NCBI GenBank assembly: GCA_026418315.1
Contig: JAOABO010000064.1
Location: forward strand, 1-9,764
Direction of reading: 5' to 3'
Length of the DNA: 9,764 bases
From: Bacteroidia bacterium
Lineage (GTDB): Bacteria; Bacteroidota; Bacteroidia; B-17B0; Aurantibacillaceae
Shown here: positions 1-6,277 of the stretch, one piece after another
How the letters are laid out: each line of letters opens with the position of its first letter
Numbering within the stretch: the stretch's first letter is position 1
Made by a program: the position numbers and the translations under genes
The notes under the pieces: generated by a model
Seen by the model: only the letters and a program-made list of their open reading frames with translations
What the model was told of the DNA's origin: nothing
Database searches by the model: none

Positions 1-367
1 GAGCATATACTATACCCATAACAGGTTCTTTATTTTCAATCAATGCGATATTGATAGTAAATTCTCCATTTTTTTTTATAAATTCTCTTGTACCATCCAG
101 TGGGTCAATAATAAAAAAAGTATTTGTTTTGCTTATTCCTTCTTGTGCTTGTAAGGGCAGTATTTCTTCTTCACTAACGATAGGTATTTGATAATCTTTC
201 AGTAAAGAAATAATTTTTTTACTGGATAATTGATCTGCCACAGTAACGGGCGTGTTATCGGGTTTGGTGCTCACTTCAAAAGAAGTTTGATAAATTTCAT
301 TGATAAGTTTACCAGCTTCAATAGCGGCTCTGATACAATCTACCAGAATATTTTTCATTTCACTCAT
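1..367 (-). CDS. cysQ: 3'(2'),5'-bisphosphate nucleotidase CysQ, 3' end cut by window edge
   Basis: Partial gene: the first 122 codons are visible and the rest lies left of base 1. The product belongs to the inositol monophosphatase-like superfamily. CysQ hydrolyses 3'-phosphoadenosine 5'-phosphate (PAP) to AMP, recycling the by-product of sulfate assimilation and sulfotransfer in the cytoplasm. Visible family motifs are the N-terminal substrate/lithium-region pattern KPDNTPVTVAD (residues 35-45), the metal-binding SEEE (66-69), and the hallmark DPLDGTREF (88-96), whose D88 and D91 should bind Mg2+. GEFTINIALI (101-110) follows as expected. The ATG at 367 gives MSEMKNIL; a second in-frame ATG at 358 is possible. 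It lies 6 bp downstream of rimK, so the two are almost certainly one transcript. DPLDGTREF and the SEEE spacing fit CysQ better than SuhB-type inositol monophosphatases, but substrate is inferred from family. Confidence 0.9.
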   Translation of the reverse strand, partial: MSEMKNILVDCIRAAIEAGKLINEIYQTSFEVSTKPDNTPVTVADQLSSKKIISLLKDYQIPIVSEEEILPLQAQEGISKTNTFFIIDPLDGTREFIKKNGEFTINIALIENKEPVMGIVYA

Positions 368-373
368 TGTAAA

Positions 374-1270
374 TTACTCTCCTGGTTTATTGAATTCATT
401 TCTTTCAACAAACTCTATTATTTTAGAAGCAATGTTAATACCGGTTGCTTTTTCAATACCTTCCAGTCCGGGCGAAGAATTTACTTCTATGACCAATGGC
501 CCTCTTTTACTTTGAAGAATATCTACTCCTGCTATGTTTAGTCCTAATTTTTTAGCAGATTTAATAGCAATCTCTCTTTCTGCCTTTGATAGTTGAACTA
601 CAGATGCCGTTCCCCCTCTATGTAAATTACTTCTGAATTCTCCTTCTTTTGCTTGTCTTTTGATAGCGCCTACTACTTCTCCATCTACTACAAAAGCACG
701 AATGTCTGCGCCATTGGATTCTGAAATATATTCCTGTACAAGAATTTGTGCATCCAGTTTTAGAAAAGCTTCTATAACAGATTTAACCGCTTTTTTATTT
801 TCAGCTAAAATAACACCTATACCTTGAGTACCTTCTAATAATTTAATGACACATGGTGCACCGCCTACTGCCTCTATCAGCAAGTCAATATCTACTTCTT
901 TTGGCGAGTATGCAAAAGCCGTTTTTGGAATGCCAATACCTGCGCGGGCAAGGATTTGTAAACTTCTTAACTTATCTCTTGAGCGAACCAATGCCTGAGA
1001 TTCGGTGGCAGTAAATACCTTCATCATTTCAAACTGACGAACAACCGCTGTACCATAAAAAGTAGCAGATGCCCCTATTCTTGGAATAACCGCATCTACA
1101 TCGGTGAGTTCTTTTCCGTCATAGTAGATGTGTGGTCGTCCTTGTTCAGTAATTAAAACACATTTCATGTGGTCAATAACCCGAACTTGATGTCCTCTTT
1201 GCTCTGCTGCTTCTACTAATTTTTTGGTAGAATATAAATTTTTATTTCTTGATAAAATCACAATATTCAT
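374..1270 (-). CDS. rimK: RimK-family ATP-grasp alpha-L-glutamate ligase
   Basis: ATP-grasp ligase of 298 residues, against about 300 for E. coli RimK, which adds glutamate residues to the C-terminus of ribosomal protein S6 and makes poly-glutamate. The start chosen is the ATG at 1270 (MNIVILSRNKNLYS), which matches the RimK N-terminus; an in-frame ATG 51 nt upstream (1321) would add 17 hydrophobic, non-family residues. The pre-ATP-grasp domain covers about 1-95, with AVIPRIGASATFYGTA at 60-75, and the ATP-grasp domain about 97-287. Landmarks are RSRDKLRS (97-104), the nucleotide-binding VIKLLEGTQGIGV (141-153, K143), the substrate loop FRSNLHRGG (212-220), AGVDIL (247-252), and the metal-binding IEVNSSPG (261-268, E262 and N264). 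It is followed after 6 bp by cysQ. The physiological acceptor in Bacteroidota is not established from the sequence; S6 is the E. coli precedent. Confidence 0.93.
   Translation of the reverse strand: MNIVILSRNKNLYSTKKLVEAAEQRGHQVRVIDHMKCVLITEQGRPHIYYDGKELTDVDAVIPRIGASATFYGTAVVRQFEMMKVFTATESQALVRSRDKLRSLQILARAGIGIPKTAFAYSPKEVDIDLLIEAVGGAPCVIKLLEGTQGIGVILAENKKAVKSVIEAFLKLDAQILVQEYISESNGADIRAFVVDGEVVGAIKRQAKEGEFRSNLHRGGTASVVQLSKAEREIAIKSAKKLGLNIAGVDILQSKRGPLVIEVNSSPGLEGIEKATGINIASKIIEFVERNEFNKPGE
377..383 (-). promoter_or_regulatory. Shine-Dalgarno-like site for cysQ
   Basis: On the minus strand AGGAGAG lies 9 nt before the cysQ ATG at 367, inside the last codons of rimK (Gly-Glu-stop). Most other starts in this window have no such purine-rich site, so this one may serve translational coupling of cysQ to rimK. 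The bases also encode the conserved reading frame end of rimK, so chance is possible. Confidence 0.3.
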
Positions 1271-1290
1271 ACTATAAAAAGTAAAGTTTG

Positions 1291-1322
1291 TAAAATTAAA
1301 GAATTTAATAATGATAAGCAAA
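1291..1322 (-). promoter_or_regulatory. Candidate Bacteroidota-type promoter for rimK-cysQ
   Basis: Reading the minus strand, TTTG (1322-1319) is followed after 20 nt by TAATTTTA (1298-1291), which matches the Bacteroidota -7 consensus TAnnTTTG at five of its six fixed bases. The TTTG/-7 spacing is what is described for the sigma-ABfr-type promoters of this phylum. The rimK ATG at 1270 follows 20 nt later. This supports separate transcription of rimK-cysQ from the upstream gltA, although read-through cannot be excluded. The region is very AT-rich, so a partial match by chance is likely enough to keep confidence modest. Confidence 0.35.
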
Positions 1323-1379
1323 CTTGTTTAAATAACAGAAAACCTTAAAATCACAACAAAACAACAGCAAAAACAGAGT

Positions 1380-2705
1380 TTATTTATTTTGTTCTGCTAA
1401 TTGTTTTTGGATATAATTTTTTATCCACTCAGTAGTAACTGATCCTGGCCTTTCAATAGGTAAGCCCAATGCTCTATCCCACACTAAGCTGGCTAACACT
1501 CCTAATGCTCTAGACACACCAAACAGCACAGTATAATAATCATACTCAAACATTCCGTAATGCACTAATAAGGCACCTGAATGAGCATCTACATTAGGCC
1601 ACGGGTTTTTAATTTTACCGGTGGCTTCTAATATAGGTGGTGCTACTTCATAAATCATTTGAACAATTTCACAAATGTCATCGTGTTTTATGTAGGTGCG
1701 GTAAAATTCCTGTTGGGCAGTAAATCTTGGGTCTGTTTTTCTTAACACAGCATGCCCATAGCCCGGCACTACTTTTCCTTCTGCCAGTGTTTTTTTGATA
1801 TATTCTGCAATTTGTTCTTTAGTAGGCAAGCCGCCACCTAAATTTTCTTTCAATTGAAAAATCCACTTAATTACTTCCTGATTGGCTAATCCATGTAAGG
1901 GTCCTGCCAATCCGTTTAATCCTGCAGCTAATGATAAATAAGGATCACTCAGTGCAGAGCCAACCAAATGGGTAGTATGTGCAGAAACATTACCACCTTC
2001 ATGATCGGCATGTATAGTTAAATATAAGCGCATTAAGTTTTGAAAATTGGCATCAGAATAACCAAGCATGTGGGCAAAATTAGCGCCCCAATCCAAATTG
2101 TAGTTGGGTTCTATGTGTTGATTGTTTTTGTACTTTCTGCGATACACATAAGCCGCTACTCTTGGAACGCGTGCAATTAAATTCATGGTATCTTCATATA
2201 CATATTCCCAATACTCCTTTTTGCTTATCCCTCTGTCATAAGCTTTTGCAAATTCTGATTCTGTTTGCATAGCCATAATGCCCGTTACAAATTGGGTCAT
2301 TGGATGGGCATTAACGGGTAATTCATCAATTACATCAAATACATGTTTTGGCACATTGCTTCTTCTTTGCCAGTCAATGGTAATGTTTTTGACATCCTCT
2401 TCGGTAGGTATTTCTCCAATAAGCAAAAGATAAAACAAACCTTCTGGCAACGGTTCAGTACTTCCTTTCACTTTGGGTAATTTCTGACGAAGCTCGGGTA
2501 TGGAAAAACCCCTGAAGCGAATACCTTCCAAGGGATCTAGCTTAGATGTTTCTGTAATTAAACCTATTACGCCTTTCATTCCGGAGTATATCTGCTCAAT
2601 GGTATATTCGCCCAGCTTCATATTACCATGCTTAGCAAGCATGTCTTTAATTTCTGCATTTAATTGCGATGCTTTTTCCCTGAATTTATTTTTTAACGTT
2701 TCCAT
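1380..2705 (-). CDS. gltA: Citrate (Si)-synthase, eukaryotic/mitochondrial-like type
   Basis: Condenses acetyl-CoA and oxaloacetate to citrate, the entry step of the TCA cycle, in the cytoplasm. The 441-residue protein resembles mitochondrial citrate synthase more than the hexameric E. coli GltA type. The catalytic triad is visible: H271 in NGLAGPLHGLANQEV (264-278), H318 in VVPGYGHAVLRKTDPRF (312-328), and D373 in NVDAHSGALL (371-380), corresponding to pig His274, His320 and Asp375. HADHEGGNVSAHTTHLVGS (232-250) is the conserved oxaloacetate-side His/Asn segment. The start at 2705 gives METLKNKFREKASQL, an N-terminal helix of usual length with no targeting peptide. It lies 38 bp after eno on the same strand with no TAnnTTTG element in the gap, so co-transcription with eno is likely. 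The gene symbol is used functionally; some annotators would call it only 'citrate (Si)-synthase, eukaryotic'. Confidence 0.95.
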   Translation of the reverse strand: METLKNKFREKASQLNAEIKDMLAKHGNMKLGEYTIEQIYSGMKGVIGLITETSKLDPLEGIRFRGFSIPELRQKLPKVKGSTEPLPEGLFYLLLIGEIPTEEDVKNITIDWQRRSNVPKHVFDVIDELPVNAHPMTQFVTGIMAMQTESEFAKAYDRGISKKEYWEYVYEDTMNLIARVPRVAAYVYRRKYKNNQHIEPNYNLDWGANFAHMLGYSDANFQNLMRLYLTIHADHEGGNVSAHTTHLVGSALSDPYLSLAAGLNGLAGPLHGLANQEVIKWIFQLKENLGGGLPTKEQIAEYIKKTLAEGKVVPGYGHAVLRKTDPRFTAQQEFYRTYIKHDDICEIVQMIYEVAPPILEATGKIKNPWPNVDAHSGALLVHYGMFEYDYYTVLFGVSRALGVLASLVWDRALGLPIERPGSVTTEWIKNYIQKQLAEQNK

Positions 2706-2743
2706 ATTTAATTTTGATTCTTATGTTTTATATATTAAATTTT

Positions 2744-4030
2744 TTATGGTACGAATTTAAAGTTTTTTCCAAGAAAGTGCGCAGAATTCCCCAACGATTC
2801 TTCTATTCTTAATAATTGGTTGTATTTAGCAATTCTGTCTGTACGAGATGCTGAGCCGGTTTTAATTTGTCCGCATCGTAATGCTACTGCAAGGTCTGCA
2901 ATAGTGGTGTCTTCTGTCTCTCCGCTTCTATGACTCATTACAGTGGTATATGAATTGGTATGTGCCATGTTTACTGCAGCAATGGTTTCGGTTAAAGTAC
3001 CTATTTGGTTCACTTTAATCAAGACAGAATTGGCAACGCCATCAGAAATACCTTTTGCAATTCTTTCAGTATTTGTAACAAACAAATCATCTCCTACTAA
3101 CTGTATACCGCTTAACTCCTGAGTTAATAATTGCCATCCTTCCCAATCATCTTCTGCACAACCATCTTCAATGGAAATAATCGGATACTTGTTTTTCCAT
3201 TCTTTCCAAAAACTGACCATGTCTTTTGATGAAAGTTTTTCTCCGGAAGATTTTTTGAAGTGATACACTTTATTTTTAACATCATAAAATTCTGAAGAAG
3301 CAGCATCAAGAGCAATAAATATGTCTTCTCCCGGCTTGTATCCTGCTTTTTCAATGGCCATTAAAACATACTTTAGTGCTTCTTCATTATTTTTAATATT
3401 GGGTGCAAAGCCGCCTTCATCACCTACTGCAGTATTCAGCCCTTTATCTTTCAAAACATTCTTTAAATGATGAAACACTTCTACACCCATTCTTAATGAA
3501 TCACTAAATGTATCGGCACCTACCGGCACTATCATAAACTCCTGAAAATCTATTCCATTGTCTGCATGTGCACCGCCATTCAGAATATTCATTAATGGTA
3601 TAGGTAAAAGATTGGCACCCACTCCTCCTACATATCTGTATAATGGCAAGCGAGATTCTTCAGCAGCTGCTTTGGCTACGGCTAATGATACTGCTAAAAT
3701 GGCGTTAGCACCAAGATTCGATTTGTTGTCTGTGCCATCCAGTTCTATCAAAACGCTGTCAATCTCTTCCTGGTCAAAAACATACATTCCACTGATTTTT
3801 TCTTTTATTACAGTGTTAATGTTGTTGACTGCTTTGGTAACACTTTTACCAAGATATTGTAACTTATCGTTATCTCTTAATTCTACCGCCTCATGCTTAC
3901 CTGTAGATGCTCCTGAAGGAACCGCTGCTCTGCCAATAACGCCGGCATCTGTATATACTTCTGCTTCTACTGTTGGGTTACCTCTTGAATCTAAAATTTG
4001 TCTTCCTATGACGGTATGAATAAACGGCAT
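2744..4030 (-). CDS. eno: Enolase (phosphopyruvate hydratase)
   Basis: Interconverts 2-phosphoglycerate and phosphoenolpyruvate in glycolysis and gluconeogenesis; Mg2+-dependent cytoplasmic enzyme. Length 428 residues is normal for bacteria (E. coli 432). The N-terminal domain has ILDSRGNPTVEAEV (12-25) and the mobile loop PSGASTG (38-44). The barrel carries H155 in GGAHADNG, E205 in AVGDEGGFAP (201-210), Mg2+ ligands D242, E288 (SIEDG) and the Asp pair 314-315 (GDDLFVTN), the catalytic base K339 in LIKVNQIG (337-344), H367 in SHRSGETED (366-374), and K390 in IKTGSASR (389-396). All key residues are present. The start at 4030 (MPFIHTVIGRQILDSRG) aligns with the family. It is the first gene of the minus-strand block, with gltA 38 bp downstream. 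The pairing puts lower glycolysis and TCA entry on one probable transcript. Confidence 0.97.
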   Translation of the reverse strand: MPFIHTVIGRQILDSRGNPTVEAEVYTDAGVIGRAAVPSGASTGKHEAVELRDNDKLQYLGKSVTKAVNNINTVIKEKISGMYVFDQEEIDSVLIELDGTDNKSNLGANAILAVSLAVAKAAAEESRLPLYRYVGGVGANLLPIPLMNILNGGAHADNGIDFQEFMIVPVGADTFSDSLRMGVEVFHHLKNVLKDKGLNTAVGDEGGFAPNIKNNEEALKYVLMAIEKAGYKPGEDIFIALDAASSEFYDVKNKVYHFKKSSGEKLSSKDMVSFWKEWKNKYPIISIEDGCAEDDWEGWQLLTQELSGIQLVGDDLFVTNTERIAKGISDGVANSVLIKVNQIGTLTETIAAVNMAHTNSYTTVMSHRSGETEDTTIADLAVALRCGQIKTGSASRTDRIAKYNQLLRIEESLGNSAHFLGKNFKFVP

Positions 4031-4045
4031 AAAAATTTTTGGCTG

Positions 4046-4053
4046 CGAAGGTA
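4046..4053 (-). promoter_or_regulatory. Candidate -7 element for eno
   Basis: On the minus strand TACCTTCG differs from the Bacteroidota -7 consensus TAnnTTTG by one base and ends 15 nt before the eno ATG. A poor -33 element (TTTA, 21 nt upstream) accompanies it. It sits in the 138 bp divergent region between eno and the dioxygenase gene, where an eno promoter is expected. Confidence 0.35.
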
Positions 4054-4147
4054 GAAAATTTTTTACTTACATATTAAATATAATCAGGATGAAAAAACAA
4101 TTACCAATATGATAAAAATCATGACATTTTATTTGTTTGTTATTTTA

Positions 4148-4155
4148 TAGATTTG
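4148..4155 (+). promoter_or_regulatory. TAnnTTTG promoter element for the dioxygenase gene
   Basis: TAGATTTG is an exact match to the Bacteroidota -7 consensus, 13 nt before the ATG at 4169. No clean TTG-type -33 element is seen at the usual 19-21 nt spacing (the area is T-rich). The following leader, beginning GCAAAAAACAAAAT, is very like that of the next gene (element at 4908-4915), suggesting parallel control. The implied 5' leader is very short. Confidence 0.5.
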
Positions 4156-4168
4156 CAAAAAACAAAAT

Positions 4169-4861
4169 ATGAGTGGTGAGTTTACAGAAAAAAATCCCAA
4201 GTACTTTTATGATGCAGAAGAATTTCCCGAATTATTGATATTTGAAAAACATGCAGAATCCATCAAAAACGAATTTTTAAATGTAAAAAATAATCAGTCA
4301 GGATTTTGGTTGGATACTTTTCCGCACTATGTAGATAAAAACAGTAAAAATACATGGAAAGTATTTTCTTTTCGCTTTTTTGGTATTGATAATCCTATCA
4401 ATCATGCTTTATGTAAGGTAACCAGTAGTTTACTTCAATCTAACCCCAATATTATTTCTGCAGATTTTTCATATTTACCTGCACAAACAAGAATACTGCC
4501 GCACAAAGGGTTCACCAAAATGGTTTTAAGAGTGCATTTGGGTTTAATTATTCCTGATGGCGACATAGGAATAAGAGTAGGTCATGAAGTTAAACAATGG
4601 AAAGCGGGAAAATTGTTGATTTTAGACGATTCTTTTGAACATGAAGCATGGAATAATACTAATCAGGACAGAGTAGTATTGATGTTTGACATAGTTAATC
4701 CAAGGTGGGACTACTCTGCTGAACAAATTTGCAGGTATAAAATTGAAAACATGCAAGACAATTATATGTTGCAATTAATGCCCAAAGAGAAATGGATAGA
4801 ATGTTTTAATAAAAAAGAGTTTGATATGCAGTACTTATCAGAAAGAATGAGAATGAAATAA
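4169..4861 (+). CDS. Aspartyl/asparaginyl beta-hydroxylase (AspH/LpxO)-family 2-oxoglutarate dioxygenase
   Basis: A 230-residue Fe(II)/2-oxoglutarate-dependent dioxygenase of the Asp_Arg_Hydrox family, double-stranded beta-helix fold. Known members hydroxylate Asp/Asn in peptides (human AspH), lipid A acyl chains (LpxO) or ornithine lipids (OlsC). The C-terminal catalytic region is about 98-180. Iron ligands are H112 in PHKG (111-114) and H158 in DDSFEHEAWN (153-162); G114 stands where other 2OG oxygenases have an acidic ligand, as in AspH. S101, R121, H123 and R168 sit where AspH has its 2-oxoglutarate contacts, and the block from H112 to R168 aligns with AspH without a gap. RVHLGLIIPDGDIGIRVG (121-138) is typical. 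The N-terminal ~95 residues are less conserved, with no signal peptide or membrane helix, unlike membrane-anchored LpxO. It precedes by 68 bp the alpha-oxoamine synthase gene, which makes a lipid substrate plausible but unproven; a peptide substrate remains possible. Confidence 0.85.
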   Translation: MSGEFTEKNPKYFYDAEEFPELLIFEKHAESIKNEFLNVKNNQSGFWLDTFPHYVDKNSKNTWKVFSFRFFGIDNPINHALCKVTSSLLQSNPNIISADFSYLPAQTRILPHKGFTKMVLRVHLGLIIPDGDIGIRVGHEVKQWKAGKLLILDDSFEHEAWNNTNQDRVVLMFDIVNPRWDYSAEQICRYKIENMQDNYMLQLMPKEKWIECFNKKEFDMQYLSERMRMK

Positions 4862-4907
4862 TTCCTTAAGGTAGATTTCAATTATTTTCTGAATGCTTTA
4901 TTTCCTG

Positions 4908-4915
4908 TATATTTG
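4908..4915 (+). promoter_or_regulatory. TAnnTTTG promoter element for the alpha-oxoamine synthase gene
   Basis: TATATTTG exactly matches the Bacteroidota -7 consensus, 14 nt before the ATG at 4930. A TTTT at 4885-4888 lies 19 nt upstream as a possible weak -33 element. The synthase can therefore be transcribed on its own as well as by read-through from the dioxygenase gene. Confidence 0.5.
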
Positions 4916-4929
4916 CACAAAAAATTGAT

Positions 4930-6186
4930 ATGAGAGATATTTTTGATAAGGTAAAAGCCAATATGGGTCCGCTTGGCATGTATTCTTCCAAAGCTCATGG
5001 ATACTTTACTTTCCCCAAGCTGGAAGGCGATATTGGTCCTTACATGATGTTCAGAGGTAAAAAATTACTCAACTGGAGTTTAAATAACTATCTTGGTTTG
5101 GCTAACCACCATGAAGTAAGAAAAACAGATGCAGAAGCAGCTGCAAAATTTGGATTAGCGGCCCCTATGGGAGCAAGAATGATGAGTGGCAACTCTGTTT
5201 ATCATGAACAATTAGAAAAAGAACTATCAGAGTTTGTTAATAAACCTGACACAATATTATGTAATTATGGTTATCAGGGAATGGTATCGGCAATAGATGC
5301 CTTGGTAGATAGACGAGATGTAATCGTATACGATGCTGAGAGCCATGCCTGTATTATTGATGGTGTCCGGCTACACATGGGAAAAAGATTTGTGTTCAAA
5401 CATAATGATGTGGAAGATTGCGAAAAGCAATTACAACGAGCACAAAAAATAGTACAAGAAACAGGTGGAGGAATTTTGGTTTTAACCGAAGGTGTATTTG
5501 GAATGAGAGGCGACCAGGGGAAATTAAAGGAAATAGTGGCATTAAAGAAAAAATACTCATTTAGATTGTTTGTAGATGATGCACATGGCATAGGTGTTTT
5601 AGGCAAAACCGGCGGAGGAACAGGACAAGAACAAAATTGCCAAAACGGGATTGATATTTATTTTGGAACATTTGCCAAGTCCTTTGCATTGATTGGTGGA
5701 TTTATTAGTTCAGAAAAAGAGATTGTAACATATTTAAGATATAACATGCGTTCTCAAATATTTGCGAAAAGTTTACCAATGCCTATTGTTATAGGTGCCT
5801 TAAAAAGATTGGAACTCATGCGTAAACATCCTGAGTACAGAGAAAAATTGTGGGAAATTACGAATGCACTTCAAAGCGGCTTAAAGAAAGCCGGATTTGA
5901 TATTGGTAACACCAACACTCCCGTTACACCAGTGTATTTAAATGGCTCTATCCCTGAAGCAACCAACATGGTATATGATTTAAGAGAAAACTTCAATGTC
6001 TTTTGCTCTATGGTTACTTACCCGGTAATTCCAAAGGGCATGATTATTTTACGACTTATACCCACTGCCGTTCACACATTAGAGGACGTTCAATACACGA
6101 TTGAAAGCTTTTCAAAAATTGTGGATAAATTAAAATCAGGAAAATACCAGTCAGACGATTTAGCAAAAGTACAAGTAGAATTATAA
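4930..6186 (+). CDS. PLP-dependent alpha-oxoamine synthase (serine palmitoyltransferase / cysteate acyltransferase-like)
   Basis: A 418-residue fold-type I PLP enzyme of the alpha-oxoamine synthase family, which condenses an amino acid with an acyl thioester with loss of CO2. Visible features are the family entry LNWSLNNYLGLANH (47-60), the Gly-rich GARMMSGNSVYHEQLE (81-96), the cofactor-stacking H139 in ESHACIIDGVRLH (137-149), TEGVFGMRGDQG (186-197), D216 and H219 in FVDDAHGIG (214-222), and the Schiff-base K250 in GTFAKSFALIGGF (246-258). The D216-K250 distance (34) equals that in bacterial serine palmitoyltransferase as I recall it. It has a ~30-residue N-terminal segment containing GYFTFPKLEG and a short Lys-rich C-terminal tail. 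It differs from the well-studied Sphingobacterium palmitoyltransferase in many positions and looks like the second alpha-oxoamine synthase many Bacteroidota carry. Products could be a sphingoid base (serine) or capnine (cysteate). Biotin-type (BioF) or Kbl activity is less likely without a bio or tdh neighbour, but cannot be excluded. Confidence 0.88.
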   Translation: MRDIFDKVKANMGPLGMYSSKAHGYFTFPKLEGDIGPYMMFRGKKLLNWSLNNYLGLANHHEVRKTDAEAAAKFGLAAPMGARMMSGNSVYHEQLEKELSEFVNKPDTILCNYGYQGMVSAIDALVDRRDVIVYDAESHACIIDGVRLHMGKRFVFKHNDVEDCEKQLQRAQKIVQETGGGILVLTEGVFGMRGDQGKLKEIVALKKKYSFRLFVDDAHGIGVLGKTGGGTGQEQNCQNGIDIYFGTFAKSFALIGGFISSEKEIVTYLRYNMRSQIFAKSLPMPIVIGALKRLELMRKHPEYREKLWEITNALQSGLKKAGFDIGNTNTPVTPVYLNGSIPEATNMVYDLRENFNVFCSMVTYPVIPKGMIILRLIPTAVHTLEDVQYTIESFSKIVDKLKSGKYQSDDLAKVQVEL

Positions 6187-6240
6187 GCAACACAGTACTT
6201 TTTTAATTCTTAAATAACCAAATGGTGCTTATTCTACCCC

Positions 6241-6267
6241 CCTATAAAAAATCATTTTGATAATAGG
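6241..6267 (-). terminator. Weak hairpin between convergent genes
   Basis: On the minus strand, just past the hydrolase stop, ATCA-AAA-TGAT forms a 4 bp hairpin followed by six T, enclosed by a CCTAT/ATAGG outer pairing. It lies in the 91 bp gap where the synthase and hydrolase genes converge. The stem is short and AT-only inside, so it is a poor intrinsic terminator; nothing better is visible in the gap. Confidence 0.25.
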
Positions 6268-6277
6268 TATTCTTTGT

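Noticed and set aside
69..77. Run of nine A on the cysQ coding strand as a possible phase-variation tract.
   Set aside because: It encodes Lys-Lys-Asn within a conserved AT-rich stretch, and cysQ is a housekeeping gene; A runs are expected at this base composition.
230..541. Plus-strand open frame of 103 codons across the cysQ-rimK junction.
   Set aside because: It is antisense to two well-supported genes and its translation has no family features.
1271..1321. Upstream in-frame ATG extending RimK by 17 residues.
   Set aside because: The extra residues (MLIIIKFFNFTNF...) do not match the family N-terminus, and the candidate -7 element at 1291-1298 would lie inside the extension.
3558..4019. 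Long plus-strand open frame (153 codons) antisense to eno.
   Set aside because: It lies wholly within the enolase gene, has no recognisable motif and is explained by the codon bias of the opposite strand.
4864..4871. Perfect palindrome CCTTAAGG just after the dioxygenase stop codon, as an operator or terminator.
   Set aside because: It has no loop or following T run and no second copy in the window; an 8-base palindrome is expected by chance.
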